From the NCBI GenBank assembly GCA_963718605.1, contig OY970363.1:248001-312000 (forward strand): 64,000 nucleotides of DNA, given 5' to 3'. This stretch comes from JACCXE01 sp963718605. Its GTDB lineage: Bacteria; Actinomycetota; Acidimicrobiia; Acidimicrobiales; JACCXE01. A program made the translations under genes and the position numbers. Under the pieces are notes generated by a model. That model made no database searches. It had not been told where the DNA came from and saw only the letters and a list, made by a program, of their open reading frames with translations. Shown one piece after another: positions 1-7,966 of this stretch. Within the stretch, counting starts at the first letter, position 1; each line of letters begins with the position of its first letter.

Positions 1-1
1 C

Positions 2-1504
2 GGACTGCCCGTCGAGCCGGAAGTTCTAAGTCGGGACGCGGACCGGGTCGAGCTTCTGGGTCGTTGGCTCGCCGCAGAGGGCGCGAGGGTGCCCGACGAT
101 CTCGCCGCGGCGCTGGGGGCGCTTGACCTCAGTCGGGCGCGCCTACAAGAGGCGCCGTTGGGGGTCGAGTGGGATGCGGCGTTGCGCGATGCAGGAGCAG
201 TCGACTACCCGGCGATGCTCGAACGTGCGAACGAGCTACTCGGCCTCGCATCGACCCGCCGCCAGCTCTCGCGCCTGTACAGCCACGTGATCGTTGACGA
301 GGCGCAGAACCTCACTCCTGCGCAGTATGCATTGCTCACAGCTGTCATCGGCCTTCCCGGCGACGACCAAATTCCAGCGATGATTGTCGGCGATGACAAA
401 CAATCGATTGTCAGTTTCGCTGGCGCTGATCCAGCGCTGATCCGGCAGTTCGCCAAGGACTACCGAGCAACGCGATTCGAACTAACGAAGAATTTCCGTT
501 CCGCGGCAGCCATCGCGACCGTTGGGCAATCCGTCGCGAAAGCGCTCGGTCAGCGCGGCGAGGTCGAGCCGGCCGACAGCTTCGCTGCGCCTGGCGTTGT
601 ACTTACCTACGAAGCCGACGATGAGACTGACGAAGCAGCACGAGTTACGGCGTGGATCGTTGATCTCCTCCGAGACGGACTGCCAAAGGATGTTGTCGCG
701 GCCGGTGAGTCAACGACCGTTCGACCTGAGGACATCGCGGTTCTTGCGCGATCCGCCGCCGCCCTTCGCTACACACGGGCGGCTCTTGAGGCCGCTGGGA
801 TCCAGGCCGCGTCCGCCAGCGCTCCTGAGGATTGGCTTGCTACGACGGCGGCCGACGTGATTGTTGAACTGATCGCGCTCCAAAGTTCCGCAGACCACAA
901 GTCAACCCACTGGCAGCTCGCGCGATTGCTGGACGCGGACGAGGACGACGTACGTGACCCCGCAGCGCTGAAACAGACGCTTGCAGGTAACGCCGATGAG
1001 GGCCTTCGTGCGATCGCGAGTCTCTGCGATGCGGAGCAGCCGTCGGACCTCGTGGCAGCGCTCGCCTCCATCGAACTGTCGGCGGATACCACCTCGCCCC
1101 TGTCGGTCGCGTGGCACTCCGACTGCGCTCTCATCGGCGAGTCATGGCTTGCATTCACGGCCCAGGCCTCGGCAGCGGAGTGGACCTGGGGAAACTTCGG
1201 CCTGTATCTCTCACGAATACAGCGCGGCACCACGGGCGGGTCTGGCGTCAAACTCATGACGATTCACAAAGCCCAGGGCCAAGAGTTCCCGGTTGTCGCT
1301 TTGATCGGTCTGAACGACGGCCAGCTTCCTGACTTCCGTGCAAACGACGAAGCGAGCCAACTCGCCGAGTTACGAACGTTCTACGTCGCGGTCAGCCGCG
1401 CTAGCCGGGCGCTCTTGGTCACTCGGCCACGGTTCCGAGACACGCGCTTCGGCCCACGGGGCTCCCGGGAGTCCGCGTATTGGGAGTTCCTCGTCGCGAG
1501 CTGA
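2..1504 (+). CDS. UvrD/Rep-like superfamily I DNA helicase, C-terminal part (5' truncated by window)
   Basis: The frame is open from the first bases of the window, so the gene begins upstream and the N-terminal Walker A loop is not visible. What remains shows the superfamily I helicase motifs in order: motif II with DEAQ (VIVDEAQNL), motif III (GDDKQSIVSFAG), motif IV (LTKNFRS), motif V (LMTIHKAQGQEFPVV) and motif VI (FYVAVSRASRALLVT) just before the end. DEAQ replaces the commoner DExx form seen in UvrD. The family unwinds DNA with ATP. Which subfamily (UvrD, PcrA-like or an island-encoded helicase-nuclease) cannot be decided without the N-terminus. About 190 bases with no recognisable gene follow. 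Confidence 0.85.
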   Translation, partial: GLPVEPEVLSRDADRVELLGRWLAAEGARVPDDLAAALGALDLSRARLQEAPLGVEWDAALRDAGAVDYPAMLERANELLGLASTRRQLSRLYSHVIVDEAQNLTPAQYALLTAVIGLPGDDQIPAMIVGDDKQSIVSFAGADPALIRQFAKDYRATRFELTKNFRSAAAIATVGQSVAKALGQRGEVEPADSFAAPGVVLTYEADDETDEAARVTAWIVDLLRDGLPKDVVAAGESTTVRPEDIAVLARSAAALRYTRAALEAAGIQAASASAPEDWLATTAADVIVELIALQSSADHKSTHWQLARLLDADEDDVRDPAALKQTLAGNADEGLRAIASLCDAEQPSDLVAALASIELSADTTSPLSVAWHSDCALIGESWLAFTAQASAAEWTWGNFGLYLSRIQRGTTGGSGVKLMTIHKAQGQEFPVVALIGLNDGQLPDFRANDEASQLAELRTFYVAVSRASRALLVTRPRFRDTRFGPRGSRESAYWEFLVAS

Positions 1505-1694
1505 CTGCATCTTCGTCGAGGAGCAGAGCGACAAGGACCGATCCGCCCTAGACCACGTAGGCGTGACCCACCCAGTTCAATGTGGCCCGCCCGCCGTCCG
1601 ACGAGTTGCGCGGAGTACGGAATCTCGCGGCACTCAGAATCAGATTTCAACGAGGGTTAAAGCGGTCCCACACACTTAGCCGGAGGCAGGACCC

Positions 1695-1892
1695 ATGAGC
1701 ATCTCGGACCTGATCAACAAAACCCTCAAGAAAGCGAATGTCGAATCGATACTCGGTGATCTCGGTGTGATGCAGATCGCGGGGGCGATTTCCAGCGGCG
1801 CCTCTGAGGCCGAAATCTTGGCCATCGAGGCTGGGCTGGTGGAAGCGACCGACAACACGCCTCAGGCCACGGATCTGGTCGAAAAGCCGTGA
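1695..1892 (+). CDS. small hypothetical protein upstream of amidase
   Basis: This encodes 65 residues with a good ribosome binding site (GGAGG about 9 bases before the ATG). It is soluble, with a helical amphipathic N-terminal half (SISDLINKTLKKANVE) and an acidic C-terminus. Its TGA stop overlaps the GTG start of the amidase gene (GTGA), so the two are very probably co-translated. No family was recognised. The position suggests a helper or regulator of the amidase, but nothing in the sequence proves it. Confidence 0.6.
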   Translation: MSISDLINKTLKKANVESILGDLGVMQIAGAISSGASEAEILAIEAGLVEATDNTPQATDLVEKP

Positions 1893-2635
1893 CAACGGTC
1901 GCGGAAGCGCTGGCTCAGGCGGCGCACTGGGACGGCTACGTGGAGGAGCCGCCGGGGTCAAACAACACAGAGTTCGGCCGTTGGTACGGCGTGAACCCCG
2001 ACTATTGGTGTGCAATGTATGTATCGCGCGTGTTCTTCGATGCTGGGCTTCCGTTGCCGGCGTCGACGTCTAAGGGCTTCGCGTACACCCCACAGGGCGC
2101 CAAATGGTTTATGGACAACCAACGATTCGTTGGGCCGTCAGCGCCGATCGCTCCTGGGATGGTGGTCTTCTACTACTACCCGAGCAAGAAGCGGATCGCT
2201 CACGTCGGCATCGTTGCCGACGTGATTGACAGTCAGCACTTTCACGCGTGGGAGGGCAACACCGATGCGGCCGGAGGTCGAACGGGCGGGCGCGTGATCA
2301 AGCAGACACGATCTCGTTCGACAGTCGGCGCGCACGGCGGGTTCGGCATACCGGCGCTGTCCGACTTGGTGTATCCGCCAGCGGATCAACAGGAGCCGAC
2401 GCCTGCGACGGCTCCGCCGTACCCAGGCCGGGTGTTGAAGCTCACAAACCCGATGATGCGTGGTGAGGACGTCAAAAACTGGCAAGGCCGCATGGCCCAG
2501 ATTGGATACAGGATCTCTAGTGACGGTGTCTACGGACGCGGTTCGGAAGGCGTCTGCAAGGAATTCCAACGCATGAAGGGACTCGGCGCAGACGGCCAGG
2601 TCGGACCGAAGACGTGGAAAGCGAGTTGGGCGTAG
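1889..2635 (+). CDS. endolysin-like CHAP amidase/peptidase with C-terminal peptidoglycan-binding domain
   Basis: The 248-aa protein has a CHAP-type catalytic domain at about residues 5-135, with the nucleophile Cys41 in DYWCAMYVS and His105 in RIAHVGIVAD. A Pro/Ala-rich linker (about 160-175) follows, then a peptidoglycan_binding_1 domain (about 185-248: MMRGEDVKNWQGRM, DGVYGRGSE, VGPKTW). This arrangement is typical of actinophage endolysins and some actinobacterial cell-wall hydrolases. No signal peptide is visible, so export would need a holin or another route. The GTG start overlaps the preceding stop. A small membrane protein lies 65 bases downstream, which could be holin-like. Confidence 0.8.
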   Translation: MTTVAEALAQAAHWDGYVEEPPGSNNTEFGRWYGVNPDYWCAMYVSRVFFDAGLPLPASTSKGFAYTPQGAKWFMDNQRFVGPSAPIAPGMVVFYYYPSKKRIAHVGIVADVIDSQHFHAWEGNTDAAGGRTGGRVIKQTRSRSTVGAHGGFGIPALSDLVYPPADQQEPTPATAPPYPGRVLKLTNPMMRGEDVKNWQGRMAQIGYRISSDGVYGRGSEGVCKEFQRMKGLGADGQVGPKTWKASWA

Positions 2636-2700
2636 CAGGCGAGGCGGTCACGACGAGCACCTCCTCCCACTGGTTCACTCCGTAGAAATCGAGGGCGAAA

Positions 2701-3162
2701 ATGTTGGTTGTCGCAGCGACGAAGCTCTTCCAAAACTTCAACGTCCATCACTTCGTGGTGACCGTCTGGCAGCACCATCCGCTCGTCCGAAGTTCGATCG
2801 GTGCGCTCGTACTCGGGGGGATCGGAGGCGGAGCGTATGTGACGGCCGTGCTCCTCGGCTTCCTTGGGTCAGACACTCTCGAACAATTCCGCGCTCGCTT
2901 TACCGTCTTCACTCCACCGCCTCAACCCGCCCGGCAAGTCTTGTCCCGAGCGCGCCTCGGCGTCTTCATCTTCTTCGGCGCTGCGGTTGCGTTCGTATTC
3001 CAACTCGCGCAGGGCAAAACGTTCGCTCCGATTCAGGCGTTTGTGCTCGGGGCCACGTGGACCACGGTCGTCGCTCAGATGATATCGAATAGTGCGCAGG
3101 GAGACATGAAGAAGAATCAAGAACTAGCCCAGGCCATCCGAGGGTTAGATACGGCCGGCTAA
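2701..3162 (+). CDS. small membrane protein, possibly holin-like
   Basis: This is a 153-aa protein with about three hydrophobic segments (residues 24-50 SSIGALVLGGIGGGAYVTAV, about 86-105 and about 112-135) and short polar ends. No family was recognised. It sits just after an endolysin-like gene and 12 bases before a CBS-domain gene, and a GAGGG element lies just before its ATG. Holins are short and membrane-spanning and often lie beside endolysins, so a holin role is possible by context only. It could also be an unrelated membrane protein. Confidence 0.6.
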   Translation: MLVVAATKLFQNFNVHHFVVTVWQHHPLVRSSIGALVLGGIGGGAYVTAVLLGFLGSDTLEQFRARFTVFTPPPQPARQVLSRARLGVFIFFGAAVAFVFQLAQGKTFAPIQAFVLGATWTTVVAQMISNSAQGDMKKNQELAQAIRGLDTAG

Positions 3163-3174
3163 CGAGGAGACAAC

Positions 3175-3585
3175 ATGGCAGCCTTCGACAACCTTTCACG
3201 CGTACAGATTGGCCAGCTCATAGATCACGAGACCGACAAGGCGGTCACGGTCTCACCTAGCTCGACGCTCAAGGCCGCGGCAGCGAAGTTGAAAGACACT
3301 CCCTCGCGGAGCATCGTCGTCGTCGACGAGACGAAAAAGCTCGTCGGAATCCTCACGCAGAGCGACTTCACCAAGGCGGTCGAGGACGGGCTGTCGCCGG
3401 ACACGAAAGTGTCAACACTGCTCAAGGAGAAGGACATGCCGACGACGATCGACAAGTCCGTCACGCTGTCGGACTTCGTCGGGACCGTCGGACCCAAGTC
3501 CACGGTGATCATCCACGACGCTGATGCCACGTACGTCGTGAAGCGCTCAGTCCTCGCAGATCGCGTGGAGCGGAATCTTCTCTAG
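3175..3585 (+). CDS. CBS-domain protein
   Basis: The 136-aa protein is a pair of CBS motifs: residues about 9-60 (IGQLIDHETDKAVTVSP, ... RSIVVVDETKKLVGILTQSD) and a more diverged second copy at about 75-130 (VSTLLKEKDMPTTI, ... KSTVIIHDADATYVVKRS). CBS pairs bind adenosyl ligands such as AMP, ATP or SAM and regulate partner proteins. Nothing else is fused to it. It has a strong ribosome binding site (GAGGAGA). It may be co-transcribed with the membrane protein 12 bases upstream. The next operon starts about 90 bases downstream. Confidence 0.8.
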   Translation: MAAFDNLSRVQIGQLIDHETDKAVTVSPSSTLKAAAAKLKDTPSRSIVVVDETKKLVGILTQSDFTKAVEDGLSPDTKVSTLLKEKDMPTTIDKSVTLSDFVGTVGPKSTVIIHDADATYVVKRSVLADRVERNLL

Positions 3586-3672
3586 TCGCGAAGTGCCGTG
3601 TCGGTGGCGGCCATCAAGCCAGCATCTTCACGTGCCGGCCAGTCCTCCAAGTCGACGACCACGTGTTCACGT

Positions 3673-4635
3673 ATGACGCCGGCGCTGAGGCACGAGCTGG
3701 GAATCATTGGCGGAGGCGTGGCCGTGCAAATGGCGCGGCCCGCGCTCGCGGCGTACAGCCGCGTCGCGATTCACCACCTGGGCGGAAATTCCTTCGAATA
3801 CCCCGAGTTCGACTTCGTCGCCGAGGTCGGCGAATTGCTCGACCCTCGTCGTGTACAGGCGATCTATATCGCCACCCCCGTGCACTTACACGTCGACTTC
3901 ATCAAGCAAGCGATACGCGCGGGGCTCCCGGTGCTCGTGGAGAAACCTCTCGGCATCGACGCTGACGACGTCGGGCGCCTAGGCAGCGCAGACACCTCTC
4001 GTGTCGCCGTCGCGTTTCGGAAGCGATACTCAGACCTCGCGGCTGCGCTGCGCGCCGCCCGGAACAACGGGTACGGTCCGTTCTCTCTCAAGATGACATG
4101 GTTCGCGCCCCACCCAGGGGTAGACCACTGGAAGGCAGCACCCAGCCGAACCGGAGGCGGCGTTTGCTTGGACCTGGCCTCACACGCGTTCGACCTCGTC
4201 GAGTTCTGCTTGGGACGTGTAACCGCGATCAGAGTCGTCGACTATCGCGTGAGACGCGATACGGAGGCCGACGAGTACGTCCAGGTGGTCGCGGACGTCG
4301 CGGATGGATCACAGGTCCGACTTGAACTCGGCTGGGCAACAGGCACGCCACTGGAAATGGTGACCGTTGCGAGTCCGTCTTCCCACTTCGTCTGGGTCAA
4401 GGAACCCGCTTCAACTGAGAGCGTGCTCGTCACCGCGAGTCGCGGTGAGGTGCAGCGAGCGACCTGCCACCGCAGCGACGAGTACGCGCGCATGTTCCGC
4501 GACTTCGACGCGTTCGCGCACGGCGGCGGCCACGAGCTCGCTACCTGGCAAGACGGCGTCCGCAACCTCGGTTTGATTACCCAAGTGCTGACGGCAATCT
4601 ACTCCTCCGACGATCGGAACGAGACCGCGACGTGA
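3673..4635 (+). CDS. Gfo/Idh/MocA family NAD(P)-dependent oxidoreductase
   Basis: About 320 aa. An N-terminal Rossmann fold is shown by ELGIIGGGVAVQMARPAL, and the family's catalytic-lysine motif is seen in VLVEKPLG, followed by the C-terminal alpha/beta domain. The family oxidises or reduces sugars, inositols and sugar nucleotides. I chose the ATG directly before the Rossmann beta-strand; an in-frame GTG 75 bases upstream would add a low-complexity, Ser/Thr-rich leader. Its TGA overlaps the GTG of the DegT aminotransferase. Paired Gfo/Idh and DegT enzymes commonly oxidise a ring hydroxyl to a ketone and then aminate it. The substrate is unknown. Confidence 0.85.
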   Translation: MTPALRHELGIIGGGVAVQMARPALAAYSRVAIHHLGGNSFEYPEFDFVAEVGELLDPRRVQAIYIATPVHLHVDFIKQAIRAGLPVLVEKPLGIDADDVGRLGSADTSRVAVAFRKRYSDLAAALRAARNNGYGPFSLKMTWFAPHPGVDHWKAAPSRTGGGVCLDLASHAFDLVEFCLGRVTAIRVVDYRVRRDTEADEYVQVVADVADGSQVRLELGWATGTPLEMVTVASPSSHFVWVKEPASTESVLVTASRGEVQRATCHRSDEYARMFRDFDAFAHGGGHELATWQDGVRNLGLITQVLTAIYSSDDRNETAT

Positions 4636-5786
4636 CCGATTGGCGATGGCCGGATCCACACCCGACCGACGATCGAGAGGCTGGCTACCTGCGTCAAGCA
4701 CTTGGCAACCCAGATTGGTCCCACGCCGACCTTTGCAACGAGTTCGAACAGCGATTCGCGCAGTACCTCGGAGTTCGACATGCACTGCTCGTTCCGAGCG
4801 GCACTGCAGCAATCCACATGACCCTCGTCGCCGCGGGCATCGAACCGGGACAGGAAGTAATCCTGCCCGGCATCACCTGGCCATCAGTCGTGTACGCGAT
4901 TATCAAGGCGGGCGGAGTCCCCCGGACCGTGGACATCTCCGCTGGCAGCCTTTGCCTCACCGCAGAGGCCGTCGAAGAGGCCATCACCGAGCGAACGTTC
5001 GCCGTCCTGGCAACCCACCTCTTCGGGTCGCAGTGCGATATGGAGGCCCTCTGCGAAGTAGCAGCGCGACATCGGGTCCTCGTCATTGAGGACGCAGCAC
5101 AGGCGGTCGGTGCCGTCCAACGCGGGAGGTCGTGCGGGACCTGGGGCTTGGCCGGAGCATTCAGCTTGAACGACAAGAAGGTCCTTGCGTGCGGAGAGGG
5201 CGGCGTCATCGTGACCGACGACAACGAGCTCATGGATGAGTTGCGTATTCACCAGCTAATCCTTCCGGAGCGAGCCAACGTCCCAGCGACCGTTCCGGGC
5301 ACATACAAGATCAGCGAATTCCAGGCTGCTGTAGGACTGGGGCAGCTTGAGAAGCTCCCCGTGAGACTGGAAATAATGCACCGCAACGCCGATCGGTTGG
5401 CCGAAGTGTTGGCGACCCGGACCGCACTCATCTCTCGCCAGGCCGTTCCGCCGGGCGTCACAACTCACACCCTCTATAACTTCTGCTTCAACGTCGAGGG
5501 ACCTCGGACACCACTATTCAGGCATCGGTTGTCGGAAGAGCTCGGGCTCCGGGTGTCGCTCCCCTACCGACCTTTGCGAGAGATCACAGACTTTCATCCC
5601 TCGTCCCAGCCGCTGGATCAGGCGAGCCGTCAGAACCTCGATCTCCGGCATCCGAACTGTGAAGACGCGTATCGTGAACGAACGCTGCGCCTTCCCCACT
5701 ACGTCCTTCGGAGCAACCTCGCGACTATTGATCGCTTGGCTCACACGATTGTGGACCTCTTTGACGCATCGATCGTGGCTCGATGA
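4632..5786 (+). CDS. DegT/DnrJ/EryC1/StrS-family PLP-dependent aminotransferase
   Basis: The 384-aa length is normal for the family. Visible landmarks are LLVPSGTAAIHMTL (PLP phosphate region), VIEDAAQAVGA (Asp contacting the pyridine nitrogen) and the Schiff-base lysine in SLNDKKVLACGEGG. These enzymes transfer an amino group to keto-sugars or keto-cyclitols. The gene overlaps both neighbours (GTGA with the Gfo/Idh gene, ATGA with the membrane PRTase), so the three products are probably made together. The likely product is an amino-sugar or aminocyclitol, but no glycosyltransferase or nucleotidyltransferase is present in the island, which makes the pathway unusual. Confidence 0.88.
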   Translation: MTDWRWPDPHPTDDREAGYLRQALGNPDWSHADLCNEFEQRFAQYLGVRHALLVPSGTAAIHMTLVAAGIEPGQEVILPGITWPSVVYAIIKAGGVPRTVDISAGSLCLTAEAVEEAITERTFAVLATHLFGSQCDMEALCEVAARHRVLVIEDAAQAVGAVQRGRSCGTWGLAGAFSLNDKKVLACGEGGVIVTDDNELMDELRIHQLILPERANVPATVPGTYKISEFQAAVGLGQLEKLPVRLEIMHRNADRLAEVLATRTALISRQAVPPGVTTHTLYNFCFNVEGPRTPLFRHRLSEELGLRVSLPYRPLREITDFHPSSQPLDQASRQNLDLRHPNCEDAYRERTLRLPHYVLRSNLATIDRLAHTIVDLFDASIVAR

Positions 5787-6538
5787 GCGACCGGAGACTG
5801 GCGACCATCGTTGCCTTGGTGGTGGTCGTGGCCCTAACCGCGGTCTCCTGCATCCTCATCGTGCTCAACGGCGACGGGGCCGCAGAGTTCGAACTGTTCG
5901 GACAGCGTTTCTCGTCAACCAATATCGGGCTCGGCGTGCTGTTCCTTGCAGTGGTCGTTCTGGTCATCACGCTTCGGCGATCCGACGGGACGGACCCAGC
6001 CACGGCAACGGCCAACGAGGTCCTAGCCGCGAGCGCTTCTGGCGAGCAGATCTCGTGGGACGAATTCATTAGCGGTGTCCAAGCACTCGTGCTCAAGCTG
6101 ACAGCGGCGGATGGCTTCCGTCCAGATCTCGTCGTCGGGATCTGCGGCGGCGGACTGATGGTCGCAGACTTGGTCGCGAAACGACTCGGCCACATCCCGT
6201 GCCTTGCGATCTGGCCCGATCGCCACTCACACAAGCCCGGGTCAGCGTTCGGCGGGCTCGCGTCCCGAATTAACCAGATCGATCTCGATGGCGTCTTACG
6301 GGACCTCGCGGCTAATCGCGTCCTCGTCATCGACGACGTCATTTACAGCGGCAAGACCCTAAGGGAGGGAATGGAGTTCCTGGTCGAGCGAAGCAGTCTC
6401 ATTCGCGAAGGTGCGGTCGAGATCCAGTGCGCCGCCCTCTTTGCTCTCACTTCTTCGGCGTTCAAAGCAGACTTCACGATCTACCAGGACTCGGTGCGTC
6501 GGAAGATGATGCCTTCGTCAGACCGGCTGCGGCGGTAG
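5783..6538 (+). CDS. membrane-anchored phosphoribosyltransferase-fold protein
   Basis: The 251-aa protein has two N-terminal transmembrane helices (residues about 7-28 and 47-64) and then a cytosolic PRTase fold. The PRPP-binding loop is clear: NRVLVIDDVIYSGKTL at about 179-193. An upstream VVGICGGGLMVADLVAKRL (118-136) is the usual PPi/PRPP loop region. Type I PRTases attach or remove ribose 5-phosphate at a base. Membrane-anchored versions are uncommon in salvage and more typical of conflict or signalling loci. The gene overlaps the aminotransferase gene by 4 nt. Its 3' end overlaps the convergent HAD gene by about 20 nt. It is distinct in sequence from the PRTase-CE protein of the opposing operon. 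Confidence 0.8.
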   Translation: MSDRRLATIVALVVVVALTAVSCILIVLNGDGAAEFELFGQRFSSTNIGLGVLFLAVVVLVITLRRSDGTDPATATANEVLAASASGEQISWDEFISGVQALVLKLTAADGFRPDLVVGICGGGLMVADLVAKRLGHIPCLAIWPDRHSHKPGSAFGGLASRINQIDLDGVLRDLAANRVLVIDDVIYSGKTLREGMEFLVERSSLIREGAVEIQCAALFALTSSAFKADFTIYQDSVRRKMMPSSDRLRR

Positions 6539-7222
6539 GCCCGACTCGAACGCGCGATCAATCGCCGTTCGAAGGGCGTCGACGGAAGCAAAGACCTCGG
6601 ATGCGCCAGCGCCCGCTAAAGCTTTCGCCCGTGACTCATCAACAGGCGCACCGCCCGTGAAGCCCCATACCGGAACACCAACTTCCCTCGCTGCCCGAAC
6701 ACCTTCAGCACTGTCTTCTACCGCAAGGCAATCCACGCTCGACACTCCCAAGCGTGACAAAGCCACGGCGTACGTCGTCGTCTTGATCGGAGCACCAACC
6801 TCAGTCCCGAAGATTCGGTTCGCGGGCACCACGTCCGAGGCGCCGACGAGATCCAGCTTGCGTGCGACGGACTCCTGATCGCTCGAAGACACGATCGCCA
6901 CGTTGTGGCGATATTGCTCAAGAAGCTCCGCGATTCCCTCGATGAGACTCAGATCGGTTTCATACCGATCCCACCGAGCCGAATGAAGTCTGGCCTTCAA
7001 ATCCGCCGACGGGATGGCAACCTTCTCTCGATCAAGGCGTTCCTCCAACAAAGCCAGGTGACGTCCTTCAGAAAGTCCCAGCGTGATCTCCCGGTAGTCG
7101 GCAGGTGGCAGGACCACGCCGAGTGTCGATAAGACGGCGAGCTCTGCCTGCTCAGCGAGGGTTTCGGAGTTAACGAGCACTCCATCACAGTCAAGGAGCA
7201 AGAACCGAGGTCGAAGATGCAC
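6518..7222 (-). CDS. HAD-superfamily (subfamily IA) phosphatase
   Basis: The 234-aa protein opens with HAD motif I (FLLLDCDGVLVNSE, nucleophile Asp11 and acid/base Asp13). It continues with a helical cap (about 20-90), motif II (VAIVSSSDQ), a lysine (IGAPIK-like region, APIKTTTYAV) and motif IV (CLAVEDSAEGV). Such enzymes dephosphorylate sugar phosphates or nucleotides. I chose the GTG at 7222 because a GGGAGGA ribosome binding site lies 7 bases upstream; the longer open frame above it is low-complexity and has no start support. The gene converges on the membrane-PRTase operon and may work in the same small-molecule pathway. Confidence 0.85.
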   Translation of the reverse strand: MHLRPRFLLLDCDGVLVNSETLAEQAELAVLSTLGVVLPPADYREITLGLSEGRHLALLEERLDREKVAIPSADLKARLHSARWDRYETDLSLIEGIAELLEQYRHNVAIVSSSDQESVARKLDLVGASDVVPANRIFGTEVGAPIKTTTYAVALSRLGVSSVDCLAVEDSAEGVRAAREVGVPVWGFTGGAPVDESRAKALAGAGASEVFASVDALRTAIDRAFESGLPPQPV

Positions 7223-7540
7223 CGTTTCGATCCTCCCATAGGGTGGTGCGAGCGAGACCGAATCGGACAGCCCTACCCGTTTCCGGATTGCGATGAACTT
7301 TCGAAACCGTCCAACCGCGCTAAGCGCTCGCTCGCGGGCAGCCCGACGAGTGCTTCCGATTGGGAACCTGAATTTGGCGGATGTCGGCGCGCACCCGCGA
7401 ACGTTTGAGCAGCTCCGACAGGGTGAGGGACCTCGGCGGACGGGAACGAACGTCCGGGGATGCGCCATAAATGCGCCATGCGTTTTTCTCACGTACGACT
7501 GGGCCCGCCCTCACGGTCGAACTGGCGGTCAGGAGGCCAT
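7223..7540. other. gene-free gap with an 11-bp-period direct repeat
   Basis: About 318 bases separate the HAD phosphatase from the MazG-like gene. I see no convincing protein in either strand. The only structure found is the perfect 9-bp direct repeat ATGCGCCAT at 7460-7468 and 7471-7479, separated by exactly one helical turn (11 bp). This is a plausible binding site for a dimeric regulator controlling the leftward HAD gene. No clear promoter or hairpin terminator was recognised. Confidence 0.4.
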
Positions 7541-7966
7541 CTATTTGCGCGGTTGCTTTAGTGCCGTCCGAAGATCCGGTGGTTCGTACGCCGAGCCTTT
7601 CAAGATCTTCCCGTCACTTCGCCGTTTAACACCACTGTCGACCTTCGTCATATTCGAGCGATGTACTTCTCTGAAGACAGCGTCGAGATCGATACCGTAA
7701 ACGAGGGCTGTGCCGCACACGACATAGAGGATGTCAGCCAAAGCGTCGGCAATATCAAAGATGCTCTCGCGCGAGACGGCGTCCACCAACTCAGCCACTT
7801 CCTCCTCGAGCAACCGCATCCGGAGCGAGGCCTTGTCTGCACCGATCGACGCCGAGGGCGCGTCGCGCATAGCGACTCCAACCGCCTCGTGAAACCTTCG
7901 GACTAGCTCAAACGGGGTCGCGTCGGCGTCATGAGTTGGCTCATCTCGGGCGCGGACGTCAGCCAT
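7541..7966 (-). CDS. MazG-like all-alpha NTP pyrophosphohydrolase
   Basis: A 141-aa protein of the all-alpha NTP-pyrophosphohydrolase superfamily. The metal-binding helices show RLLEEEVAELVDAV and IADALADILYVVCGTAL, and the family's late motif appears as VFREVHRSNMTKV. These enzymes cleave nucleoside triphosphates to monophosphate and PPi; short versions are common in phages and defence islands. I chose the ATG at 7966, which overlaps the methyltransferase stop by 8 nt; a GTG at 8014 is possible. It is the last gene of the 13.5-7.5 kb operon. It could remove modified or alarm nucleotides, or supply monophosphates. That role is inferred. Confidence 0.8.
   Translation of the reverse strand: MADVRARDEPTHDADATPFELVRRFHEAVGVAMRDAPSASIGADKASLRMRLLEEEVAELVDAVSRESIFDIADALADILYVVCGTALVYGIDLDAVFREVHRSNMTKVDSGVKRRSDGKILKGSAYEPPDLRTALKQPRK

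Noticed and set aside
2636..2700. Possible phage structural genes beside the endolysin-like gene
   Set aside because: No capsid, portal, tail or terminase protein is encoded within the region, so an intact prophage is not supported.
7223..7492. N-terminal extension of the HAD phosphatase
   Set aside because: A GGGAGGA site precedes the GTG at 7222 directly before the HAD motif, and the extension lacks protein character.
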